From: Crotophaga sulcirostris
Lineage: Eukaryota; Chordata; Aves; Cuculiformes; Crotophagidae
Assembly (NCBI GenBank): GCA_013397455.1
Contig: VYZB01000040.1
Coordinates: forward strand, 2,622,267-2,686,266
Direction: 5' to 3'
DNA: 64,000 nucleotides
In this document: positions 51,289 to 61,720 of the stretch, piece after piece
Layout: each line of letters opens with the position of its first letter
How positions within the stretch are numbered: position 1 is the stretch's first letter
Made by a program: the position numbers and the translations under genes
Notes under the pieces: model-generated
The model's input: only the letters and a program-made list of their open reading frames with translations
What the model was told of the DNA's origin: nothing
Databases searched by the model: none

Positions 51289-52129
51289 GGTATGCCCTTG
51301 TATGTCTTAGTTTAGCAGTTAGAGAGCATAAGCATGGCATGAGAAATTTAGGTCCTGATGGCTCCTTGGCTCAAGAGAATTCAGTCCAAGACCTTCTTCT
51401 CTGAGCTGTGCTGAGAAAAAGAAGACGAAGGAGGCTATGCATGAAACTGGTGTTTCACTGGGAAGAGGAGAACGGAAGGGAAGAGAGGACTTGGCTCTGC
51501 AGGCAACACAGGAAAAAAAATCACAATCCACCAGGTTCAGTGAAGCCCCAGGACTGTTCCTAGGGCTTTGCTTTGGTCAACATGAGTGAGAGTCCAGCAT
51601 GAAGGTCCAGCCAGGCTGCACCTGGGTAGGCTGGGCTGGTAGATCCCCTGCTGGAGAGTCAAGACTGTGTTAACTGAGAGATTTTTCTGCCAAGGTAGCT
51701 GTGCTGCCAGCACAAGCAGCTCAAGCTGCTACAAGCACTCTTTTGCAGGCACAGCAGTGTCCACAGAAGGGGTACGGCTGTGACACAGCTCTGTTAAATA
51801 GGAACAGGGTGGGGACCGTGATTTTGTTTGAACTCTGCTAGCAAAATGCTGTAAGGGTCACCCTGGTCTAAAAGTCAACCTTGATCCATGCCTAGGTCTG
51901 AAACAAGCTTGAATTCTGGCCTGTGCTTTTGTACCTTTGTAATACTGCTAAATGCCACGGTGCAGGAGAATTTGTGCTTGGTGTAGCATTTGTGCAGTAC
52001 TCTGCTTCACTTTATAAACATCTTTTATGTAAATCAAGTGTTAATTATCCCCGCTCTGTATTTTGTGTTGAATATCATTTTTTTAATTACAGGCTTCATC
52101 CCAGGTTAAGCCTGCATGCCTGTTGTTAA
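51289..52129. other. Unique noncoding DNA
   Basis: No gene is recognised. The GC-richer stretch 51540-51780 has GCTGGG/CAGC-type words but no identifiable repeat. Minus frame 51319-51531 has no domain. Confidence 0.5.
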
Positions 52130-53300
52130 GCCAATTATCATAAATTCCCCTGTAACAATTAACAATATTGGTACAGAGCTGCATGTATTTTAAATGTTAT
52201 AATTATGCTCAGCTCTTTTGTTAATTGGCCTATCTGACTCTTTACTTTTTATGCTGCTCATCTGCTCATTACTGCAGCCATTTAATTCAATTAGCACCTT
52301 AATTAGAAGAACAGCCATGTCCAATGTCGTAGGACTTGTCAGAGTACGCGGCTTGATTAGCAAAGACAAACACACCATGCAAATCAGGCTGTAACATTTG
52401 GGGGCGGCAGGAATGGAAGGCAGCCAGCTGGTGAAGTGGAAAAGGAGCGTGTCTTCATCCCCCAAAGCTTTACCAGGAGAGAGAAAATAAAGAAGGCATT
52501 AGACTGAGGAAGGAATAAGATAATTTACAATTCCACGAGTTAAGGCATCACTTAACAGGAATGGTGTGTAACTTCTGGGGACGATGTCACTACTAAATTA
52601 TCTCCTACTCCCAGTGCTCTTAAAAAAATACAGAAATTGAGAGTTGTGCAAAAATAATACAATAATCTCCTACCATATCTTGTGTCCTTTTCCAAGGAGG
52701 AAGCCAAACCCCAAATTCTAGTTTTAGAGGGAGAGAGGGGAACACAAAGAAACACCCTGATCCTGGGCTTTGGTGTAAATCCGCATGGCTCCACTTATCA
52801 ACACCAAGTGAGGAGTAGGCCGACGGCATTTTAAAATCACACATTTGACCCAGGCCCTGCTGTTTAAGATAGCAGCACTGCTGAGGAGAGACATGCGAGG
52901 CCATAGGAACTGTATTTAAAAAAAAAAAGAAAAGCACTTCATTTTCCAAGAGCAGTTTAAGTCTCAGTTTTGTTTTGTGCCAGTCTATTTAAATCTTTAT
53001 TCCCTGCCTATTAATTCTCCTAATTAGAATTAAATGAAGCATGCTAAATTGCTAGATTAACCAATAATTAAGCAGGCAAAGCACTAACGTTTAATACACA
53101 CAGGCAGCTCTTTCTCTTCTGTGATAGCACTGTGTCATGCCTGCTCATTTTATTTGAAAGGAATTAAGAGGCTTGTCTTCCGTGATCAACACCCCCTCCC
53201 ATATTAACTTACATAAAATAAAGACTTTTCCAAAAGGGGATGAGTTTCCAGCTAGTTATCAAGGAACTCTTGATTTTATTTGTTAATTCCTTATCTGTGA
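52130..53300. promoter_or_regulatory. Homeodomain-motif-rich candidate enhancer block
   Basis: A long repeat-free block with very many TAAT/ATTA cores (for example TTAATTGG, TTTAATTCAATTAGC, CTTAATTAGAAG, 'gcttgattagc', CTAATTAGAATTAA, 'ccaataattaagc'). It holds an octamer ATGCAAAT at 52377-52384 and an 8-bp perfect inverted repeat at 53011-53033. CpGs are retained in 'agagtacgcggc'. This texture is characteristic of conserved noncoding DNA around developmental transcription-factor genes. No target gene is in the window. Confidence 0.4.
53011..53033. repeat. Perfect 8-bp inverted repeat around TAATT
   Basis: Arms TTAATTCT (53011-53018) and AGAATTAA (53026-53033) flank the 7-base centre CCTAATT. 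The element contains three homeodomain cores, so it may be a palindromic binding site and not an RNA hairpin. Confidence 0.65.
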
Positions 53301-55430
53301 GTCCTTGTGAAACCTATTTGAATCAGTTGGCTCAGGAAATCCAACAGCTGTACATATATTTAGCAGATAGTAGATTTTAATTAAAATGATATATAGTTTG
53401 TGTGGTGCTCCTTTTATTCTGTCTTCGTTTCTTTATTTCTGCTCACATAATGAGGTCCTACACTTATTTTCAGAGGATGGCAGCCCCTCTCCCTCCCCCG
53501 CATCTCCCTGTCTTGTGCCCACTCCTTCAATATTCATTTTAGATATTTATAAATTACTTTGTCTTTATGGCATGTACCTTATTGTGGGATCTCTCAATAC
53601 TATGCGGTTCTTTCAGCATGTAAGCAAAGGGCCATGCAGACTGTCTAAATCAATAGACTCCATCATCTCAGGCAGTCTTGGTGATTTTGAAGGTTACTCC
53701 TTAGATGTGCAAGTGCTGGCAGAGCTGGGGGCCAGAGCAGGAGTGGCACATTCAAAAGGGTGGTTGCCTCTTATGAAGATGCTTGTTGATATACATGCCT
53801 CAAGCACGTAACTCCTTCATGTACAGAGGGCAGCAAAGACTCATGATAGGGATTTTCATAAAGCTTCTCAGTCCCATGGTAACCAAACAGGTAGGTTCTT
53901 GTCTTTTATTCCTTTGACTTAAGCTGTCAGCCAAAATTTGGAGTGTTTTTGGTTGTCCCCCACAGGAGGGGAAAAAATGTGATGGAGTCAGGTGTTTCTC
54001 TAGGTATGCCTACACTGTATTTTGCAGACAGGTCCAAATTTATTTTGCCTATGTCTTGAGCAATCTGCCTTTGAAAAAGAAGCCATGTGGCCATAGTAGT
54101 GAGCCATGACTTCTGTTTTGAAATCACTTTGCAGCTGTTTGGCTTGTGTCACTGATGGCCTTTGAGGAAATCCCGTTACAAAAAAAGTTGGTCCATAAGT
54201 CTTGTTTCCCAGAAGTCCTGTTTCCCAGAAATACCAGACAAGAGGCTGTGTGTCTGTTGACAGTCCCACGTCTCTTGAGGCCAACACTTTGCCCCCGAGG
54301 AGATCTCTCAAAGGGGCTGTTTAAACAGTACAGTTGAAATAATGTAATGTCTCACTGCAGCTGAAAGTGAACAATCTCTGTCTTGTTTCTCCCTGATCCA
54401 GGTGATCCTACCTCTTTTGATGCTTGTATGAGCATCTTCCGAGATAATGTTCCTTGTCAGTTTGGAGGAAAACCAATACAACGTAAAAGACTTTTCCCAC
54501 TGGCTTAGCAAATTGGACCTGCATAGTGTACTGCCAAATGGAAGCATCATGACAAGGCAGAGCAGGATCTGCAGGTGGTGAAAGCAGGCAGTAATAGGAC
54601 TGCCTCTTTTGATGGTAGCAAATCAGTAGATTAGAACCAGGTATCACTAAACTGAAGTCCACATTTTTAAATACATAGGCATATTCTGCAGGTAAATCAC
54701 TAATAATGAAAGAAAACAGACTTGATTTTATTTCTTTTTCTCAACTGAGCAGTCCCGTTGGCTTCAGGGAAAATTAAACATCATTGCTGAACTGCCTGAT
54801 TTGAGATTTTTTCAGGAACTCAACTCAGACTCCTTGATAACATGAAGAATTTTAAAGATCTTGTTCCAAGGTTGTGCAAAATTTTCTGAGCAGCAGCTTT
54901 CCACCACGTTAAGATAGCTTCATGCTCCAGTTCTACACACATCTCTAACCAATCAGAGAAACATCAAGAATTTATGATTTGGAGATTAATCTATGAAAAT
55001 ACTAGCATCTGCCTATGTTTTCACCATGTGTCTTTCATATGCTCCACCATTTAAAATGTTTAAATGTAGATAAGCATATCCTTGAATGCATTGGTATAAA
55101 CCTCTTTAAAGACAAAGCCAATGCATGTGTATCAATATAAGCAAGTGTTTGGCGGTTTGCTGAGCATAATCTATAGAGTCCTGATCCAACAAATGTTTGA
55201 ACACCAACAGGTTCAAGTTGAAAATGAAATTAAATTAAAACAATAGCTCAGAGGCATAGGGTTGATCATGTCCACTAAGAATTTGGCCTGTTTTTGACTT
55301 GCTTGTGAAGCGAACCCCGCTGGGCTGTACAACCCTACAGATTAACATGGAGAAGAATGGTACAAGCCCTCTGAATCCTTAATGCCAAGAAACAATAGTG
55401 ACATGATGGAGCCTTGCAAATCAAGCTGTA
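53301..55430. other. Unique noncoding DNA
   Basis: No gene is recognised. The plus frame 53386-53811 (141 codons) has a hydrophobic start but no domain and no conserved context; I regard it as chance. A 16-bp tandem duplication is at 54198-54229. Confidence 0.5.
54198..54229. repeat. 16-bp tandem duplication
   Basis: Two adjacent copies of AGTCYTGTTTCCCAGA (54198-54213 and 54214-54229), with one C/T mismatch. This is a short direct duplication of replication-slippage type. Confidence 0.8.
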
Positions 55431-56120
55431 TGCAGGACGTGAGCAGATTGTTTCATTTCTGTGAGGTGCCAGCTTGAGTAGGCTGGATTTTAATTTCTCA
55501 GCTGTCCTAATGTATGAACTGTGTGGCCCCTACAGTACATGCTGAGGACAGCGGAGTCTGCCTTCCCTTTTCGGCTGGCTGGCTGATTGATTCATTCCTC
55601 TTCTTTTTTTCAAACCAAGCTTCTTACATGCTTTAGTGAACATCTTAGTCAGTCTCTAGTATCTCTGTCGATTCTGTGTGTGAGTCTGTGCTTGCGTGTG
55701 TGCATGCGTGTGTATTGCACTTCATCTGCTTGATGCAATACTATCCTGGGGAAATGTGCAGGCTGTAAACTTCTTCATAACATCCTGTTCCTGCAACTTG
55801 AAGATATTGACTCTGAAGGGAAACAATGGCATGAATAAAATAAAAATAAAAAAAAGTTAATTATCCTTTGTGTTTGTAATTTAATTAAAGATGCAGTAAA
55901 GTTTTACTGTTTTTCCAGGTGATGATGTTTAGGGCTCTGAAAAGCTATTTGTGCTGGTGAGATTAAAGTGCATTTTAAAATGTTCCCCGAGCACTTTCAC
56001 ATTTGTTGATAGATTTTTAAATTAAACTTTAAATTGTAATCTAAATTACCTCCAACAATTCATGGTCCCTGTAATGAACTCCCACCATTCCTGCTGTCAT
56101 CTGACTATGATATACTGTAA
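55431..56120. promoter_or_regulatory. Candidate conserved noncoding block with GT-rich run
   Basis: Repeat-free sequence with homeodomain-like cores (GTAATTTAATTAAAG, TTTAAATTAAACTTTAAATT, TCTAAATTACC). 55671-55720 is a GT/GC alternating run (GCGTGTGTGCATGCGTGTGT) with Z-DNA-like potential. The regulatory role is inferred from motif density only. Confidence 0.33.
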
Positions 56121-56726
56121 ATGGTAACTGCTCAGGGTTTTACTGAATAGTGCTTTAGTACTACTGCACTATATTAGTTGTGTACAACCCTCAAATAGAA
56201 ATCAAAGAACAAAACAGGTTTAGTTTAGCATAGTAACTTTCTTATTTGCTAGTCTTTAGTCTTAGTGAACACTGCTGCTAATCATTTGGGACCTCATAGA
56301 ATAGACTTCCAAATAATTTTGTAGGTATTCCTGTCAAGGTAAAAGCATTTGCATTTTACTGGTCAATGAGCTTTTGGACATTAATCCTTAATGGGTAAAA
56401 TAAAACTAATTGGGGAATATGAGTTCAAGTGCTCATTCATAAAGTGACCATGGCTCATTGGTCCCTGAGGCACAATTAGAAAAAATACTTTCATAAATGA
56501 CTGATGTAGAATCAAAGAGGAAGAGAAGATTGCAGTGGGATAGTAGAAATAATTCACTATGGGCTGTTCCATGAGATGATGTAGGTATGTTGAGACCAAG
56601 TCGTTTCCAAGGAACTGCTCAGAGCAGAGTGAAGTCTAACTTTCAGATCAGTGGTTGCCCCTGGTAGATCATATTGCCTGGGGCTCATGGACTTGTTCCT
56701 GGGATGAAAAAAAAGACTGGAGTCTT
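56121..56726. other. Unique noncoding DNA
   Basis: No gene or repeat is recognised before the CR1 that begins near 56727. Confidence 0.5.
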
Positions 56727-56993
56727 TGAGACGTTGAGCTGCTGGAGGGTGTGCAAAGAAGGGCAATGAAACTGGTGAAGGGTCTAGAGAACAAGTCTTA
56801 CGAGGAGCAGCAGCTGAGGGAACTGAGGTTGTTTAGTCTAGAGAAGAGGAGGGTGATGGGAGACCTTATCACTCTGTACAACTCACTGAAAGGAGGTTGT
56901 AGCAAGGTTGGTGCTGGTCTCCCCAGTAGCAAGTGATAGGACAAGAGGAAATGGCTTCAAGTTGTGCCAGGGCAGGTTTGGATTGGATATTAG
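56727..56993 (+). mobile_element. CR1 pol C-terminal segment, plus orientation
   Basis: 267 bp of CR1 ORF2 tail on plus: [19 protein letters not shown], then [20 protein letters not shown], then a broken frame through 'ggattggatatta'. The CR1 3' UTR and tail are absent. At about 56993 the sequence switches abruptly to minus-oriented CR1 reverse transcriptase, so this segment is inverted relative to its neighbour. Confidence 0.93.
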
Positions 56994-57489
56994 ACTGGTC
57001 TCACCAGAGCTGAGTAGAGGGGCAGAATCACCATCCTCGACCTGCTGGCCATGCTTCTTTTGATGCAGCTCAGGATACAACAGGCCCTCTGGGCTGCAAG
57101 CACATTGTTGGCTCATGTCCATCTTCTCATCCACCAGACCCCCAAGTCCTTCTCTGCAGGGCTGCTCCCAGTCTCTCCATCCCCCAGTCTGTATCGATAT
57201 TGAGGGCTGCCCTGGCCCAGGTGCAGGACCTTGCACTCCACTCTGTTGAACCTCATGAGGTTTTCACAAGCCACTTCTGCAGCTTGTCAAGGTCCCTCTG
57301 GATGGCAACCCATCCTTCAGGGGTGTCAACCTCACCGCTCAGCTTGGTGTCATCCACAAACTTGCTGAGGGTGCGTTTGATCCCATAGTCACTGTCATTA
57401 ATGAAGATATTAAACACCACCGGTCACAGAACAGAGCCGTGAGGGACATCGCTCATCACTGATCTCCATTTGGACATTAAACCATTGAG
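56994..57489 (-). mobile_element. CR1 reverse transcriptase segment, minus orientation
   Basis: Roughly 495 bp of the second half of the CR1 reverse transcriptase domain on minus. Read on that strand it shows FINDSDYGI, then [19 protein letters not shown] with the catalytic-type F-x-D-D box at 57349-57360, then [23 protein letters not shown] and finally LYSALVRP next to the junction. Frameshifts (for example near 57268-57280) break the ORF. If the adjacent plus segment is turned around, the two would be collinear with only some 15-20 residues missing between LVRP and ELLE. Confidence 0.93.
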
Positions 57490-57500
57490 GTTCAATGGTT
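57478..57500. repeat. Short inverted repeat at CR1 edge
   Basis: Arms AAACCATTGA and TCAATGGTTT are perfectly complementary around a 3-base centre (GGT), located where CR1 homology ends. It may be a repair or foldback scar of the rearrangement, or coincidence. Confidence 0.55.
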
Positions 57501-58084
57501 TTAGGGAAGAGCAGAAGGAAGAAATAACCAGACCAAGGACTGCTTGCTGCAGCTAGGCTCCAATAGCCTGTCACAGAGGGACTTACTGACACAGGCAACT
57601 TTCTGCTGGAATACTCTTGGTGGATTTTCTTCCACATATCTGCATAAGTTGTAGAGGCCTCAGCTTATGGTCTTCATGAATTCCCTATTTTAATTAGATA
57701 TTATGTGAAATGCAAACTGCCTTGTTTGGTTTTATTTGATTTCTTAGCTCTCCTACTATGAGAAAAACAAACGCTGTTTGTGTTTCCTGTTCACCTTTGT
57801 CATTCGTCATCATTCAACGTGTCAGCAGCCATGCTGGTAAACATGTTCATTAGATTCGTTGCTTTTCCCTATTTCAGTCCCCTCATCTGGATTGAGTTCT
57901 CCATTTACCCACGAAACTATTGCACTTTTCTCTTTCAAACACTTCCTTACTTAAAACCCTCTGCTGTTATGCTACTTGAAGTAAAATGACAGTGTCTATG
58001 ATGCCAGCATGCTGCAGTCACTGCCTGCCAGGCAGCACTCTGTATGGGCTACCTTTCTTCTCCCTCCTCATCTGCCTCTTACCA
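57490..58084. other. Unique noncoding DNA between LINE remnants
   Basis: No gene or named repeat. The plus frame 57780-57989 is hydrophobic but has no recognisable domain. Confidence 0.45.
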
Positions 58085-58530
58085 TCTGTCTCCTGCCTAC
58101 CAAAGGTAGATTGTGCCAAACTAACACGATAGCCTCCTTTGATGAAATAGCTGATTTTCTAGTCAAAGGAAATGCATTAGATACCATCTATTTGGACTTC
58201 AGTAATGCATTTGATATGGGGTAATGATCAGTTAAACCGCAGGAGATGGGGATGAGCAGATTAGAATGGGGTTCAGGAGCCTGCTCAAGTAGGGACAGAA
58301 CAGGAAAACTGCTAAGATTTCCTAGAATGCCTACCTGAAAGACAGTCACTTAGGAGTCACTTCTGGGTTGGATCTTTGTTGAATATTTTCACCTGTGACT
58401 GGAATGGAAGGGAGGAAGGAAGGGAGGAAGGAAGGAAGGAAGGAAGGAAGGAAGGAAGGAAGGAAGGAAGGAAGGAAGGAAGGAAGGAAGGAAGGAAGGA
58501 AGTTATAGTGAAGTTTGCTGATGACCTAAG
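58085..58530 (+). mobile_element. Degenerate LINE reverse transcriptase fossil
   Basis: An old non-LTR reverse transcriptase fragment in plus. The clearest part is 58107-58215, with KGRLCQTNTIASFDE and the motif-A box YLDFSNAFD (58189-58215), where the catalytic Asp is kept. Downstream traces are SLLNIFT (about 58372-58395, the position of the usual 'LFNIFINDL' motif) and KFADD (about 58510-58527). Stops and frameshifts separate them, and a long GGAA microsatellite lies between the last two. Probably CR1 group, but too decayed to be sure. Confidence 0.75.
58401..58502. repeat. (GGAA)n microsatellite
   Basis: An imperfect GGAA/GGGA tract that becomes pure GGAA from about 58426 to 58502 (about 19 uninterrupted units). 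It is the longest simple repeat in the window and lies inside the reverse transcriptase fossil. GGAA is the core recognised by ETS-family factors. Tracts of this length are usually polymorphic. Confidence 0.97.
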
Positions 58531-61280
58531 CTAGGGGCTGGCTTCAGTCTGGAGGATGATCAGAGTATCATAGAGGAATAACCTGATAACTTGTGGACTG
58601 GAGGTAGCCGTGAAATTGTACAAAACACAAGGTCATGGCTAGTGACTGTAAATTAAGATGTCGATACAGTCTGGGAATGACTGAGAGGTAAAATGAGGCT
58701 GTGGTGCTGGTTGGTCACAGCTGACTATGATGTGGGTCTTCGAAAGTAAACACTGTAAAGTTATCAGGAAAAAACCTTCCATCAGACAAGAAAGGAGGGT
58801 AAGTGAAGATCTGGATGCTTATGTAAGGCCACCGGTGTAAACACCTTAATGGGAGATGAATCTCTTGAGGTACTGTGGCACATGAATATATTTAGGTTGA
58901 AATCTAGACCATAGATTGTCTTTGGAATGGTCCACAAGCAGAACAAAGACAAAAAAAACAACAAGAGCAAAAAGGTTTCAAGATTGTTCTTGATGATTGG
59001 GAAATAACACTGTTGCCTGTGAAATCAGACATCTCCACTCCGTGAACCAGGGGATCTCTTCCACCTAGATTACAAGCAAGTACTGTGACCTCCTTTTCAT
59101 CCTGCATGCCCGAACCCTGGCAATGACTTGGGGTAGTCATGAAAATACTGAAGGAACCATTGAGGCACAGATTGACCCCACCCCCTGGACCCCTTAAACA
59201 CTATGCTGAGAAAGAAAGTGTGGGGAGAGGGGGAAAGGGAGACCTAAGTGGAAGTAATATGGCAATGAACAGGAAGACATGCTCACCTAACAACCATTTA
59301 TTCAGATTTCTTGTTGCGTTTTCATTTATTCTACAAACAATCTGACCAACCATGAAACAGAGCTATGAAATGAAGTGATAAAAAAAAAACATTTCTTCTC
59401 CATGCACTGATCAGCTAACATTTTACAGTATCTCTTTGCCTCTCTCCCTTCCATTACTCTTCTGGAAAGATACGACAACAACAAAAAAGAAAGATGAAAG
59501 AAAAAAAACATGTTATGTGATGAAACCTCAAGAGAAGGAGGCTCCTACAATAGGCATGAAAAATTCTGTGGTAATTTGATGCTGATGTTGTTAAATATTA
59601 ACAGTATATAAAGTTTTTTTATAAACATTTTGTAGCCTATTACTAATGGTTCAAAACCTGGTTGACATATACATTGGAAGAAGTACCTGCGATGGGGAAG
59701 TTTCGTCCAGGAAATCTATTCAAGAAAGGTAATTTCAGGTTTATTTAAAGTATTTACATTTATCGCTGAGAAATTTGCCATATTTTATGCCACTTTTAAA
59801 AAAGAACAACGGAAAAACTGAAAAGTTTCAGAAAAAAATGTTTGGAAACATGTCTGGTGTAAGGTGTACTTTTGAAACTATTTAGGAATTCCCATCTGTT
59901 TCATTTATCCAAAAAAGGGTATAAGACAAATGGCTTGTAGTAACAGGCAGTTACATATGGAAGCATTTTTTCACTTTTGGATTTTCAGGTAAAACTTGCG
60001 CCAAGACCCAGTGGTTGGAGAGAAGCACTAGGTGCATGATGATTAGAAAAGGACGATGCTTCAGTGAGGTTAATTAACCAGGAGAACCACTTACACTTGG
60101 TGCAATAACTTCTCTGTCACTTAAAAGTGTTGAATCAAGTCAAGATATTTTAAAGAAATTATGAGTTTGACATGGAGTTTATGGGGTGAAATTTCTTTGT
60201 AGTACGTCTGACTGAATTATCCTACTTATATATAAATCAGTTTTTAAACATCTCTGTCTACTGAAGGCCTCTGCATTTATCAGGGTACATTTTTGAAAAA
60301 TGCATACTTTTTGTTTCTATTTTGCCTCCAACTCAGAGATTTAAAGGGGCATGGCTTTCGGTTTGTATTCAATTTCTGCCACTGAAGACAGAGACATCAG
60401 AAAGCATTCCTCAGCTGTGAAAAACAGATGCCGTGCTCAACAATGCTCTGTACTTTCACACAGAGCCCATGCACTCTTTGCAAAAGACAGAGAGCAGGGT
60501 TCTCCTTCTGTGAAGAAAGTGAAACTGCAGTGATAAGAAAAGCTGGTCTAAGATATATTTTGCCCATAGTTCTACTAAAAAAAAGAAAGATTAATATCAG
60601 TATAAATGCAAGTGAATAACTGCCTTCAACATTTTTTTTTGGACAATAAATATTATTATTTCAACTCTGTGTTCTTGATGCTGAGCAACTGAGGAGTTAA
60701 TTGCCTTCCTGTTTCCACTGAATTGAATAAGAATGTGTCTGCAAATACTGGGTCAGCTGTGTGAGTAAAGCGTTCATTGTTTGCTTCTTACAGAATCTCT
60801 GTGCTATGACAGTAAATATTGTTTTCTCCCAAGCTTAAAGCAGACGGCTCCAGTTTTTCCATTTCACTGGAAATGGATACTTTGCAAAAAAAATAAAGTT
60901 AATGAAAAAACAAATGGGAGGAGGAGTGTTTATTCTCCCCTTTATGTAATCTGTGAAGTCTAACTTTCCAAATTTTATGCTACATGAAGACAAGCATTTC
61001 TCCATTATACCTCTATCCCTAATTCATAATGCAAATATTTATTCTTTTGAATGCATACAGGATTATTAACAATGACAGGGTGCTTTGAGCATTCCCCCTA
61101 AAAGACATTGTTTCTTTTTTCCCCATTTGAGAGTAACTGGGAAATTTCCTGCAATGAATCTGACGGAAGATTGCAGGTTTACATCTTGCTACTTACGGAC
61201 ATCTAGTCCTAATTTAAGGTGGGGTGCAGATAACAAACTTCAGAATGTGACACAGGCTATAATCTCTCACTAATAGAAAT
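58531..61280. other. Unique noncoding DNA, 2.7 kb
   Basis: The first ~250 bp may be further, unrecognisable LINE sequence. Otherwise no gene or repeat is seen. A-rich runs occur at 58950-58965 and 59380-59512. Frames at 58782-59140, 60351-60619 and 60781-60963 lack domains. Confidence 0.5.
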
Positions 61281-61720
61281 TCATATTTCATATTGTACAT
61301 CAGGCTGTTGACGTTGAAAATGCTGCCACGGTGCTAACATTAGAATTCAGAGATATTTGTTAACGCTTCTCTTGAGACTGTTCATACACACACCTCCTCA
61401 AAGAGATAGCACGAGCCTCAAAATGAATTTGTCGGTGAGGCTTTGGAGCCTTATTCTATTCATATATGGTTTCATTTTTCTAAACATGACCTTTGGTTCG
61501 CAGCAGCAATGGCTTTGGTTTGCTACTGGTTTCGAGGCAGCAGCTTCAAGGGAAAATGAGTCGGTGTCTTTTTTAGCTCTTAACAAAACTGTGGTCTTGT
61601 AGTGAACAGAGAGATCATATCTCCCTCACAAAGTGATACATGCAGGTTAAAGGATGTCTGCCCTGTTTCATGGGAATGTGAGCTTCTTGGACTGCTGCCT
61701 GATTTCAATAAAAATGAATG
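61281..61720. other. Block with an 81-codon ORF of secretory appearance
   Basis: Repeat-free sequence with plus frame 61357-61602. From the internal Met at 61423 the translation starts with a short polar stretch and a hydrophobic segment (about residues 30-45 of the frame, LWSLILFIYGFIFLN), followed by three N-glycosylation sequons (NMT, NES, NKT). No splice donor of good quality or known family is apparent, so it is most likely a chance frame, but the block itself has a non-repetitive, conserved-looking texture. Confidence 0.25.

Noticed and set aside
53386..53811. 141-codon ORF with hydrophobic start
   Set aside because: No family resemblance or splice context; the hydrophobicity follows from T-rich DNA.
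56727..57489. Classic twin-priming 5' inversion
   Set aside because: The inverted part is the downstream (C-terminal) segment and there is no 3' tail, opposite to the expected arrangement.
57900..58224. Hydrophobic frames before the reverse transcriptase fossil as a host membrane protein
   Set aside because: The 3' part is plainly LINE reverse transcriptase and the upstream part has no domain.
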